Assembly: GCA_963854835.1 (NCBI GenBank)
Contig: OY978525.1
Location: 53,751,448-53,815,447, forward strand
Origin: Megamerina dolium
Lineage: Eukaryota; Arthropoda; Insecta; Diptera; Megamerinidae
Direction: 5' to 3'
Length of the DNA: 64,000 nucleotides
Shown: one piece after another, positions 30,959-40,067 of the stretch
Numbering within the stretch: the stretch's first letter is position 1
How the letters are laid out: each line of letters opens with the position of its first letter
Program-made: the position numbers and the translations under genes
The notes under the pieces: generated by a model
Seen by the model: only the letters and a program-made list of their open reading frames with translations
Database searches by the model: none
Told to the model about the DNA's origin: nothing

Positions 30959-32416
30959 ATGAGTGTAAAGCGCTCTCCACCCCCCACGCGTAATTCGCCT
31001 TCAACTAATGTTATGGAGATTAAAACAAGTGTAGACGCAACTCATGTAAATAAAAACAATGCTAAAGAACTAAATAGAAATATACTTCTAATCTCGCCTT
31101 TACCAACAAATAATTTGATCAGTGCACACTCCAACACAACACAGACCAACGGTACTTCTCTCTCGTGGAGCGAACAATGTCCCTCTCCTAATCTTATTGA
31201 GGGACCAACAACAGCTTCGAATAGCAACTCCGAAACTCATGTTTATAATCAAACAAGCAGCAACATTGTTGATATCACATTGAATGCAAATAAGTCAGAA
31301 ACAACAAAAGTACAAACAGGTATGGACAGATTCATTACAATTAAAAGGAAATTAAGCCCACAGAAATTGAATGATGGTAATAAGGCAAAAATAAATAAAA
31401 CTAAAATAAATGAAGATGGAAGTGCTTCAATAGGAAATAATGCCAAACCGCCTCCAATTTACTTGCATGAATGCAGTACCAATGAATTAGTAGACAATCT
31501 AACGCGCATAGCTGGCCAAAATAACTTCCATATCGTGTCGCTAACGAAAGGAAATATTAAAGAGACAAAAATACAAATATATAATGAAGACAATTACCGC
31601 GCCATTGCCAAATTTCTCAATGAAAACAACAAAAACTTTTACACATATCAGCTCAAAAGTTCCAAAGGTCTTATTGTTTTCGTCAAAGGTATAGATCCGA
31701 ATGTAGAATCAAATGATATAAAGAAAGCACTGGAAGAAAAAGGCTTTCCGATAAAAACAGTTGTAAATATGGTCAATAAAAATAAGGTCCCACAGCCAAT
31801 GTTTAAAGTTGAATTGATTCCCGAATTCAAAAAACTAAAAAAGAATGAAACACATCCTATTTACCAAATGCAATACTCGCTTCACCGTAAAATTACAGTG
31901 GAAGAACCACATAAGCGTAAAGGTCCTGTACAATGCACAAATTGTCAGGAATTCGGCCATACTAAGAGCTATTGCGCCTTAAGAAGCGTATGTGTAGCAT
32001 GTGGAGATCTCCATCAGACATCAGCATGTACTTCTAACAAAAACGACCAAATACTAAGAAATTGCAATGGTAACCATACAGCAAACTATAGAGGCTGTCC
32101 TGTATATAAGGAATTAAAAAACAGGTCTAATCAGAGTCAAGCAACTCACTCCCAAGTGGCTACAAAATTTCAAAGTGATGTTACACAAACCAACGCAAAT
32201 ATTTCAATAATTTCTCATATATCGTACGCCAATGTATTAAAACAAACTGAGCAACATGCAAAAGAACCAATTGCCCAGCCCAATGGAACCGTTGAATCTA
32301 TGATTTGCAATTTAACCCAATGCACGACACAATTTATGTCTAATATGCAAACTATGATTCAAGAACTGATTAAAGCGCAAAATCAAATGTTACAAGCTCT
32401 ATTAAATAAAAAATGA
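30959..32416 (+). CDS. JOCK-2 ORF1, gag-like nucleic-acid-binding protein (485 aa)
   Basis: An uninterrupted frame from Met 30959 to TGA 32416, unusual in this decayed window. A low-complexity Thr/Asn/Lys-rich N-terminus precedes an RNA-binding-like domain (LVDNLTRIAGQNNFHIVSLT, LIVFVKGIDPNVESNDIKKA, MFKVELIPEFKKLKKNET). Next are zinc knuckles: CTNCQEFGHTKSYC (CxxCx4Hx4C), CVACGDLHQTSAC, and a decayed third with RNCNGNHTANYRGC. The C-terminus is Gln/Asn-rich. In Jockey elements this protein coats the RNA and guides the particle. The third knuckle's N in place of C (RNCNGNH) is the only obvious defect. ORF2 begins in the last four bases. Confidence 0.87.
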   Translation: MSVKRSPPPTRNSPSTNVMEIKTSVDATHVNKNNAKELNRNILLISPLPTNNLISAHSNTTQTNGTSLSWSEQCPSPNLIEGPTTASNSNSETHVYNQTSSNIVDITLNANKSETTKVQTGMDRFITIKRKLSPQKLNDGNKAKINKTKINEDGSASIGNNAKPPPIYLHECSTNELVDNLTRIAGQNNFHIVSLTKGNIKETKIQIYNEDNYRAIAKFLNENNKNFYTYQLKSSKGLIVFVKGIDPNVESNDIKKALEEKGFPIKTVVNMVNKNKVPQPMFKVELIPEFKKLKKNETHPIYQMQYSLHRKITVEEPHKRKGPVQCTNCQEFGHTKSYCALRSVCVACGDLHQTSACTSNKNDQILRNCNGNHTANYRGCPVYKELKNRSNQSQATHSQVATKFQSDVTQTNANISIISHISYANVLKQTEQHAKEPIAQPNGTVESMICNLTQCTTQFMSNMQTMIQELIKAQNQMLQALLNKK

Positions 32417-33814
32417 GTGTCCTTAAGATCTGCTTCTGGACTGCAAACGGTATTAATAACCACAAAATTGAACTAAAGCATTTTTTAGATGGTAAAAATG
32501 TTGATGTAATGCTTCTTGCTGAAATACACCTTACAACCAAGTACAACTTCAATATACCAGGATACACATTCTATAGCACAAACCACCCTGACGGCAAAGC
32601 ACATGGTGGTACAGGCATTCTCATTAGAAGCAGAATTAAACATTATTCTTTTGAAGAATATTCAAGAAACTACATACAAGCTACTTCAATATGTCTACAA
32701 TACCTTAACAAAAATATATCACTCTCAGCTGTGTACTGTCCACCACGATTTTCAATAACCGAAAAGGTATTTAAAGAATTCTTTGACTAGTTAGGAAAGA
32801 GATTCTTAGCGGCTGGTGATTATAATGCCAAACATACGTATTGGGGCTCTCGTTTAATAAATCCTAAAGGAAGGCAATTGTATAACACTATAATAAATCC
32901 ACAAAACATGCTCAATTTCGTGTTTCCTGGCCAGCCAACATATTGGCCAACAGACTGATTCCTGATTTGATTGATTTTGCAGTCGTTCGAATTCTTAATC
33001 GAAATATTGTAGCTGCCGAAATAAGTTACGAACTATCCTCAGATCACTCTCCTGTATTTTTTATCTAAATGAACGCCCTCCATTGTCAAAACTACCATTT
33101 AGGCTGACATCCTCAAAAACAGATTGGCTAAAATACAAAAAGTATATAAGTAGTCATATCAACAACTGTCCTGTAATCCAGTCTGAGATCGACATCGATG
33201 ATAATCTAAACATGATCAATACCATGCTCACTACTGCTGCAATAGTTTCAACCCCACGTGATTACCAAAAACAAACGTGGTTTTGTTTAATGCAATGCTA
33301 AAACGGGGCTACTTTCCTAACCAATGGAAAAAATCACAAGTAACAATGATCCTAAAGCCAGGAAAAGATAAAACATTGCCGTCATCCTACAGACCCATAA
33401 GCTTGCTACCATGTCTATCAAAATTATTTGAAAAACTAAAACTGCTGTTAGCCAAACTCAGACCTCATCTTGATGAACTTGACATAATTCCTCAGCACCA
33501 ATTTGGATTTCGCGAAAAACATGGGACGATCGAGCAGGTCAACAGAATTACCAATGGGATACGGAAAGCATTTAAATACAAAGAGTATTGTTCAACCATA
33601 TTCCTCGATGTTGCTCAGGCATTTGATAGAGTATGGCATGAAGGGCTAAAGTATACAATAAGAAAACTTCTACCAGAAAGCTCCCACCTAATACTGGAAT
33701 CATACCTAAATAACCGTCGTTTTGTTGTAAAATATAAAGACTTTTCCACAGAAGAATTCAATATCAAAGCCGGAGTTCCACAGGGTAGCGTTCTTGACCC
33801 CATTCTATATGTAT
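32413..33814 (+). pseudogene. JOCK-2 ORF2 5' part: endonuclease and RT fingers/palm
   Basis: Starts at ATG 32413, overlapping the ORF1 stop as ATGA. The endonuclease reads LKICFWTANGINNHKIELKH, MLLAEIHLTTKYNFNIPGY, GGTGILIRSRIKHYS and AGDYNAKHTYWGSRL. A TAG at 32788 replaces the residue in FFDxLGKR, and frameshifts occur near 32955 and 33065. RT resumes as QWKKSQVTMILKPGKDKTLP, SSYRPISLLPCLSKLFEKL, HQFGFREKHGTIEQVNRI, CSTIFLDVAQAFDRVWHEGL and AGVPQGSVLDPILY (33277 onward, open). The LxxALND linker and RT N-terminus are deleted near 33290. The mariner then interrupts. Confidence 0.82.
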
Positions 33815-33816
33815 TA

Positions 33817-34694
33817 TTGGGAGCGCAAATAAAAATGCGGGATTTACAACAGATGGCGTAGTTTGGGATATAAGCATCAGATAATACTGAAACTATATTC
33901 ATATCATAACCTCATTCCATAGCTTTCATTTTCAGTATGTGTCATTTGCCCGGAGTGTAAACAACATATTTTTTTTTGGCTCTCAATATGTCAATTTTTG
34001 TGCCCATAAAACAGCATTTGCGGGAAGTTTTGATTTACTTCTTTAATTTGGAGAAAAGTGCAGCTAAATTTTTTCGCTTGGGATTGTCGTAGTGGATCCA
34101 CTTTTCATCACCAGTAACGATGCGATGCAAAAAACCTTTCCTTTGTTGCCTTTGGAGCAGTTGTTCGCAAGTGAAAAATCGCCTTTCGACGTCTCTCGGC
34201 TTTAACTCGTACGGTACCCAATTTCCTTGCTTTTGAATCATTCCCAATAGTTTCAATCGATGGGAAATGGCTTGGCGTGTAACTTCGAACAATTTGGCAA
34301 GTTCTTCTTGCGTTTGACACGAGTCCTCATCGAGTAATGCCTCCAATTCAGCATCTTCAAACTTCTTCGGCTGTCCTGGACGTTCTTTGTCGTCCACATC
34401 AAAATCACCACTTCTGAAAAGCACAAACCACCGCTCGCATGTTGAAACTGAAAGAGCACACTCCGGACAAGCTTCGGAGAGTAATCGATGCGATGCTGTT
34501 TTGTGGGCACAAAACTTGACATATTGAGAGCCAAAAAAAACTATGTTGTTTACACTCCGGGCAAATGACACATACTGAAAATGAAAGCTATGGAATGAGG
34601 TTATGACATGAATATAGTTTCAGTTTTGTCTGATGCTTATATCCCGAACTACGCCATCTGTTGTAAATCCCGCATTTTTAATTTGCGCTCCCAA
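33817..34694 (-). mobile_element. Foldback mariner (Mos1-like) with about 200-bp inverted ends
   Basis: The left arm 33817-34017 and right arm 34493-34694 are inverted copies of about 201-202 bp with only a few mismatches, both starting TTGGGAGCGCAAAT. They are flanked by TA at 33815-33816 and 34695-34696. Both arms include the 5' UTR and the transposase start (MSSFVP...K). The unique centre holds the rest of the N-terminal half. The C-terminal half and native 3' end are replaced by an inverted 5' end. It sits inside JOCK-2 RT. Such symmetrical ends could still be recognised by transposase. Confidence 0.85.
34035..34540 (-). pseudogene. Mauritiana-type mariner transposase, N-terminal half
   Basis: The minus strand reads MSSFVPTKQHRIDYSPKLVR, then (shifted frame) STCERWFVLFRSGDFDVDDK, EDAELEALLDEDSCQTQEEL, AISHRLKLLGMIQKQGNWVP, and HRIVTGDEKWIHYDNPKRKN with the first catalytic Asp. 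It then stops at LAALFSKLKK*. The second and third Asp are absent. The MSSFVP start, DVDDKE.PG.P and QNWVP/YEL blocks place it near Mos1 (mauritiana subfamily). The protein contains only the DNA-binding half. Confidence 0.85.
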
Positions 34695-34696
34695 TA

Positions 34697-35457
34697 TATA
34701 CTTCCGATCTACCAACAGATGCACGGTTGTTGACATCGACATTTGCTGACGATACTGCTATTCTAAGCCGTAATCGAAACCCAATTAAGGCATCCACAGA
34801 TTTAGGGGAGCATTTAGTACTTGTTGAAGAATGGTTATCTAACTGGCGCATAAAAGTTAATTAGTCCAAATGTAAACATGTAACGTTCACACTTAACAAA
34901 AGCACATGCCCGACAGTTACACTAAATAATGTCGCCATAACTCATACAAATGAAGTCACCTACCTAGGGATACACTTAGATAGACGGCTTACATGGCGCA
35001 AGCACATCGAAGCAAAAAGAACTCAGATGAAATTAAAGCTTCTTGTCTGCACTGGCTCATCAATTTCAGATCACCATTAAACTTGAAATACAAGGTCCTA
35101 CTGTACAACAGCATAATAAAGCCAATTTGGAGTTACGGAATTGAATTATGGGGGAACACTAGTAATAGCAATATTGAAATCATACAGAGATCTCAGTCTA
35201 AAATGTTTAGGATGATAACTGGTGCACCATGGTATATTAGAAATGAATGTATACACAATGACTTAAATATCCCAATGGTAGAAATTGAAGTTAAAAACAC
35301 TAGACAAAAATATACTAGAAGATTACAAAGACATCCAAACACACTAGCAAGAACCTTGCTCAATATCTGCTATACTCCGCGCCTTCGAGGAAAGGATGGC
35401 AGGTCCTTTCCTCCAATAAAAAGAAGAACATCGTACAAAAAACATTGCTCTAGATAA
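34697..35457 (+). pseudogene. JOCK-2 ORF2 3' part: RT palm end, thumb and tail
   Basis: Resumes right after the mariner with SDLPTDARLLTSTFADDTAI (FADD active-site box intact), LVEEWLSNWRIKVN, SKCKHVTFTLNKSTCPTVT and VTYLGIHLDRRLTWRKHIEA. A frame change near 34990 follows, then NLKYKVLLYNSIIKPIWSYG, NIEIIQRSQSKMFRMITGAP and NDLNIPMVEIEVKNTRQKY. A stop at VN*SK (34861) is visible. The 3' UTR and poly(A) follow. Confidence 0.82.
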
Positions 35458-35551
35458 TAAGGAGCTACTGTTGTTGAATTAGATTAAGATTTTAAAAGTT
35501 ATTGTTAGATTCCTTAGGAATAGATTCAATAAATAAAGAATAAAAAAAAAA

Positions 35552-35877
35552 AGTATCTGGGTAAAGGGCCACATTGGTATAGAGCAAAATGAAGCTGCAG
35601 ACGCCTTGGCTAGATAAGGATCTAAAGCTAAATTTTATAGGCAAAGCGAGTAGTTCCGTTTAGTAACGGTACATTGAAGGCAAAGATCGAAGATTGGAAA
35701 AGGAAACTGTAGACAGGCAAAGGCCTCGTTGAGGCTAACAATGGGCAGTGAATCGGGGAGAGTTCTCAGTCTAGGACAGTAACCTCTGAGCTGGTTGACT
35801 GCGTTAATAGCTGGGCATGGCAACTTTAGGTATCAACTAAGCAAGATGGGCTATGTTTAAGGGGAAGATGCTGATAT
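35552..35877 (+). pseudogene. LOA/R1-type RNase H C-terminal fragment
   Basis: Directly after the JOCK-2 poly(A): VKGHIGIEQNEAADALAR (RNase H final motif GHxGIxxNExAD), GSKAKFY, KAKIEDWKRKL, then TALIAGHGNFRYQLSKMGYV near 35800-35850 and GEDADICR (Zn-finger-like start). It is the tail of an ORF2 polyprotein with RNase H, and an RTE-1 copy truncates it at 35878. Confidence 0.7.
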
Positions 35878-36655
35878 ATGCAGGTTATGACCGCTGCCCC
35901 CGCCACGACATCAAAATCATGCTTGGCGACTTCAATGCCAGGATGGGCAAGAAAGGTACTTTTGGTCCTACTGTCGGAAAATTTAGCCTCCACTAGAACA
36001 CCTCCGATAACGGAATGAGGCTGATCGACTTCGCCACAGCACGAAACGTGGTAATTGGTAATACCAGATTCCAGCGTCTCGATATCCACAAAGCGACATG
36101 ATTGTCTCCAGATCAGAGAACGAGAAACCAAATAGAACACATGGTAACTGACAAAGTGCATGCTACTAGTGTGAAGGACGTGATATCGAACCGTGGTGCC
36201 AACATCAACTCGGATCACCACCTTGTTGCATCAGGGTGCGCATACGCTTTTGTGTTGCAAATAATAAACGAAATCACACACAAAGCTGACGTCAGTAAGC
36301 TGCGATCACCAGAGACAGCAGATGATTTTGCCACTCGGCTCTCGGATCTGCTTAGGCAGAACACTTCCCAACTTGATGATACATGCGCACGGTGGACACA
36401 GATATCCCATTGCATGACTGCTGCTGCTGAAGAGGTAATCGGTTACTACCGTCCTCTGAGCAACGAGTGGTATGAAGAGGAGTGTCGCCGTTTAATACCG
36501 AACGAGGTTTCAGACAAGGTGATTCGCTATCGTGTGACTCCTTCAACCTTATTATTGAGAAAATTATACGAGCTGCTAATTTACGACATAATGGCACTAT
36601 CTTCAACAAAAGTGTAATGTTGCTGGCGTATGCCGACGATATTGATATACGCCAG
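35878..36655 (+). mobile_element. RTE-1 LINE, copy G (endonuclease fused to RT palm, broken at YADD)
   Basis: Reads RHDIKIMLGDFNARMGKKGT, NTSDNGMRLIDFATARNVVI, DVSKLRSPETADDFATRLSD and EVIGYYRPLSNEWYEEECR. It then jumps straight to RLIPNEVSDKVIRYRVTPST, i.e. the NTERGFRQGDSL region in another frame, so the RT fingers are deleted. It ends exactly at the YADDIDI box, where a 9-bp inverted repeat (36623-36631 with 36647-36655) replaces the native downstream sequence. Gypsy sequence follows. Confidence 0.86.
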
Positions 36656-37210
36656 AAAGAAACTACTGTGTCACTCGAAGAGAGTTAGTCGCAATACTGG
36701 AATGTGTAAAGTACTTCATTAAGTACTTGTACGGTCAGTCATTTCATCTACGAACTGATCAAGCAGCGCTAAGGTGGTTATTACAATTTAAAAATTGGCG
36801 CGCTGGATTGAACGGCTGCAGAGTTAGGACTTTACAATAAATTATCGTAAAGGAGGACATTATCTCGTCGTCCTTTGAAAATGGAATGTAAACATTGTTC
36901 TCGAGTGGAAAGCTGATACTCAGCTTTCAGCTTCCAGTGGAGGGCATTCAGGCATCACCAAAACCATCGAAAAAAAAAGAAACGTTTTATTGGGTTGGAT
37001 GTTATGATCATGTCGCTTATTGGATACGGAAGTGTGAGCAATGTGAAATGGCCAAAGGTTCCATTATGAAAAGTCGCGGTAAAATGCACCAATACACAGT
37101 AGGTGCTTCATTTGAGCGAAATGCTTAGATATAGCTAGACCATTTTCAACAAGCAACACAGGGAACAAGTATGTGCTGGTCGTTATAGATTACTTCCGTA
37201 AGTGGTCTCA
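36656..37210 (+). pseudogene. Gypsy-3 RNase H-integrase fragment
   Basis: RNase H end: YCVTRRELVAILECVKYFIK, YLYGQSFHLRTDQAALRWLL and FKNWRAGLNG near 36675-36810. Integrase start: GHSGITKT-like piece, then KKETFYWVGCYDHVAYWIRK, CEQCEMAKGSIMKSRGKMHQ (zinc-binding HHCC end) and NKYVLVVIDYFRKWSQI near 37165-37210 (first catalytic Asp). Frameshifts occur at several points. The rest of integrase is absent. Confidence 0.78.
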
Positions 37211-37394
37211 AATTAGGCATATGACTTTTCAATTTCGTTTTTGAAAAATTAATTATGCGTGGCATCACGCAATATGCTGTTATATAGAAAACCGGGATAT
37301 GATCATAATATTTATAAGAAACTTTTTCAAAAACCTCCCGCGGAAATGAAGTTGAAGTTCATATGAACTTATTCATAAAAACCGTCATTGAGAA
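37211..37394. other. Junction spacer with a 16-bp palindrome
   Basis: Contains the perfect palindrome AAGTTCATATGAACTT (37355-37370) between the gypsy-3 end and an inverted BEL fragment. Nothing else recognised. Confidence 0.5.
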
Positions 37395-37742
37395 AAGTGG
37401 TCTATCAGGGAACCAATCATCAACGAACACATATTCGACGAGTGTGCAGTGAATTCTTCGTTCAGGGCGGTGACCTCCGTACAAACGTCGCAAACAGGAA
37501 GGCGCAACCTATTTTTCTTGTTCGGATAAAGAGGTCGCTTCCGCACTTGAATCTATTAAAACACGAGCTTTGAAAGTTGTATTGTTTTGATATATATGTA
37601 CTAGTGCCGTACCAAGTAGCACTGTACCACTTCTCGATGGATAATTTTTTGTGACAGCTGAGAGCTGAGAGGTAAATGCCTGGCAAGAAAATTCAGCAGC
37701 TGCAGTAGATATTGAGGGAATTTCCTTCCTGGGTGGGATCAT
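37395..37742 (-). pseudogene. BEL/Pao protease-region fragment
   Basis: The minus strand reads LLGTALVHIYQNNTTFKARV, LIDSSAEATSLSEQEK, then in another frame NRLRLPVCDVCTEVTALNEE and FTAHSSNMCSLMIGS. The LIDSxxEA..ISE block is the BEL aspartic protease. The active-site DSG/DTG triplet reads DSS here, so the enzyme is inactivated. The flanking gag and RT are absent. It may be unrelated to the BEL remnant at 3.8-5.9 kb. Confidence 0.7.
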
Positions 37743-38195
37743 TTATCACCCTATGTAAAATTAAATGGTGGCTTTTTCTGCATGATAAGCCCAAATATAG
37801 ATTTTTGAAGGAACTGTAGCCGTGAGAATTTGCGAAGCAATTTGTACAGAGTTTGTACTTCTTCACGATATTGTAGTGATTATCCGCAGTTAGTTCAAGG
37901 AAATCTTGGCAAGTACGTAGGGGATGTTTTTCTCAACATAACGGTCAATTGAGAGTGGAAAAGAAAAGTACAACATTAAAAATACATTTGTGGTGTAAAA
38001 ACGGACACAGTTAAATATGTTACAAAAACAATAAAAATCTTATTATTTACTTTATAAATAAGATAATATAAATAAATTCCTGGTGTTGCCTGAACCTTCC
38101 GATAGAACAACACAATGGAAAATTTGCGAACATGTCCGCCTGGTGGTGGCCACGTAAACAAAAATTCAACAATTCCCATGATGAAACCAACTGAA
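37743..38195. other. Spacer without recognisable genes
   Basis: AT-rich. The right part probably includes the JOCK-3 leader. No motifs identified. Confidence 0.4.
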
Positions 38196-38212
38196 TAAAA
38201 AAACTTGAAGCC

Positions 38213-39320
38213 ATGGAAAAATTATTTGCGGATTTAAAAAACGAGATAGCCCTTCTTAAAACAGAAAATACAAAATTAAAGGCGAGCGCAAATTCCCACA
38301 ATTATTTCCAACAAGAAATACAAACCATTTGTGAAACAGATGAAGAGGAACTTGTTCATGAGACCGATTGGATTCTTAAAAAGAAACCCAACAAGAAAAC
38401 AAAGGCCGACCAATCACTGAAAAAAATTTACCCACAAACGTCATACAAGATAGCAAAAGCGATCAACCTGAAGAAAATACCCCACTTATAATGGTCTCCG
38501 GGAAATGCGAGTATCAAGAAATATTTAACATTACGTAAAATAAAACCACAAAAGACTTTAATATAAAACTCCTAAATAATAATGTATACAAAATTAACAT
38601 GTCAAATTCCGACGACTACCGTAATTTAAACAAAACTTTTACAGTTATGGTGAAAAACTGACATCATCAACAATCCACAATCTATAGTGTCGGACCTGAA
38701 AGAAAAGGGGCTCAAAATCATTAGCGCTGTCAACAAATTGAAATGGAAAACGAAAGAACCATTTTATGCTCACAATTAATGCAACAGACAATATCAAAAA
38801 CGTCTGTCAAATAAAATCTATTTTACTTTCGATAGTCTCTATTGAGGCAGTTAAACAATCCAAGCTTATCTCCCAGTTAAAAACATTCCAATCGTTCGGC
38901 CATACCCAAAACTACTGCGGAAAACTACCAAGATGCGTCAAATGCGTCAAATATCACAAATATGTTGACTGCAAAAAAAAAGTGAAAAACAGCAACCAAG
39001 ATGCTGCAACTGCGGCGAAAGCCACCCTGCCAGCTACAGAGAATGTATAGTGTCGCCAAGAATCTGCAAAAAACACGACACCAGAGAAGAAGTAAAAAAG
39101 CGAGCCTCAACCAAAAATCACAACAAGCAGAATCATAGATCGTCAAAGAACTCAACTTAATAAAAACCCAATCGCACAATCAAATATCGTGTCATCCCAA
39201 TAACCCACGTACTGACAGGTTGTTCAAAAAACTACCGAAGAAACAAATGTCTTAAAAGAAATTTTAGAAAAACTAACGAGGCAGCAAAAGTTCAACACTC
39301 GAATTAAGATTGCATAATCT
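38213..39320 (+). pseudogene. JOCK-3 ORF1 remnant with zinc knuckles
   Basis: From Met 38213: MEKLFADLKNEIALLKTENT (coiled-coil-like), ETDWILKKKPNKKTKADQSL, then shifted frames with NIKLLNNNVYKINMSNSDDY, LKEKGLKIISAVNKLKWKTK, QSFGHTQNYCGKLPRCVKC and CCNCGESHPASYRECIV. The knuckles are CxxC...GHxxxxC and CCNCGxxHxxxxxxC types. Stops and at least three frameshifts are present. Confidence 0.78.
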
Positions 39321-39357
39321 TGAAAAGGCTTTATACTACACAAACTAAAAATAAAAT

Positions 39358-39714
39358 AAATAAATATGTGGCACTTAAAGCCCCAAAGGGCTCATTGGCC
39401 GAGCTTCTCTTCCATTACTGTTGTGCGTCTTAAATTTGGACAGTATTAGAAGGGACCTACTTATTTTAGCCGGTTCCGAACGGCAGGACACTTGTGACAT
39501 CACTTTTTCTAAGCTTTGTCACAGAGTTCTTTTAGAAGCTTTTTCATGGCAACTTGTTACTGTCGGAAGAATTGCCAATTGCTTGCCGACAGGTGGGTAC
39601 CATTCGAAAGAAAAATCTTATCGATATTATTTGTTATGCATCAGCCGGGGATTGAACTACGATCTACAGATCAGAAGGCGAACACACTAACCACTGAGCT
39701 ACGGCACCACAAAC
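39358..39714 (-). mobile_element. tRNA-derived SINE, full-length copy (SINE-a)
   Basis: Read on the minus strand from 39712: a head with A box TAGCTCAGTGG and B box near AGTTCAATCCC, followed by GGCTGATGCATAACAAAT, a body (CGAATGGTACCCACCTGTCG, CGTTCGGAACCGGC, TAAGTAGGTCCCTTCTAATA, GGAAGAGAAGCTCGGCCAAT) and the tail TGCCACATATTTATTTATTT. The pol III internal promoter architecture and about 350-bp length fit a tRNA-derived SINE. The tRNA cloverleaf cannot close, so it is not a tRNA gene. Confidence 0.85.
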
Positions 39715-39763
39715 TAAATATGGCTAAATTTCCTGAAATTATGCTACGGAGGGCGGTGTAAAT

Positions 39764-39766
<3 letters not shown>

Positions 39767-39849
<83 letters not shown>
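39767..39849. repeat. (TA)n microsatellite
   Basis: Pure TA dinucleotide tract between two SINE copies of the same orientation. Confidence 0.98.
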
Positions 39850-39853
<4 letters not shown>

Positions 39854-40067
39854 CTTATAATCCCCAAAGGGTTCTTTGGCTGAGCTTCTCTTCCATTACT
39901 GTTGTGCGTGTTAAATTTTGGACAGTATTAGAAGGGATCTACTTATTTTTCTGAGTTTGGTCGCAGACTTCTTTCAGATGCTTTTCCATGACCGGAAGAA
40001 TTGCAATTGCTTGCGGACAGGTGGGTACCGTTCGAAAGAAAAATCTTTTAGATATTAAATTTATTAT
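39850..40067 (-). mobile_element. SINE-b: SINE body without tRNA head
   Basis: Same family and orientation as SINE-a but diverged and shortened: the 3' tail abuts the (TA)n and the tRNA-like head is missing. Its 5' side joins JOCK-3 endonuclease (NAKHNFWGSKVISTKGRQLY) at about 40068. Confidence 0.8.

Larger units (their letters stand above)
30712..35551 (+). mobile_element. JOCK-2: Jockey-clade LINE with ORF1, ORF2 and poly(A), split by a mariner
   Basis: Contains a 5' leader, an intact ORF1, an overlapping ORF2 start, RT blocks on both sides of an 878-bp mariner (33817-34694), and AATAAATAAAG with poly(A) at 35528-35551. The mariner splits RT just after the GVPQGS motif. The element is otherwise nearly complete apart from a deletion between endonuclease and RT fingers near 33290. 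Its C-terminus resembles but is not the same family as JOCK-1. Confidence 0.85.
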
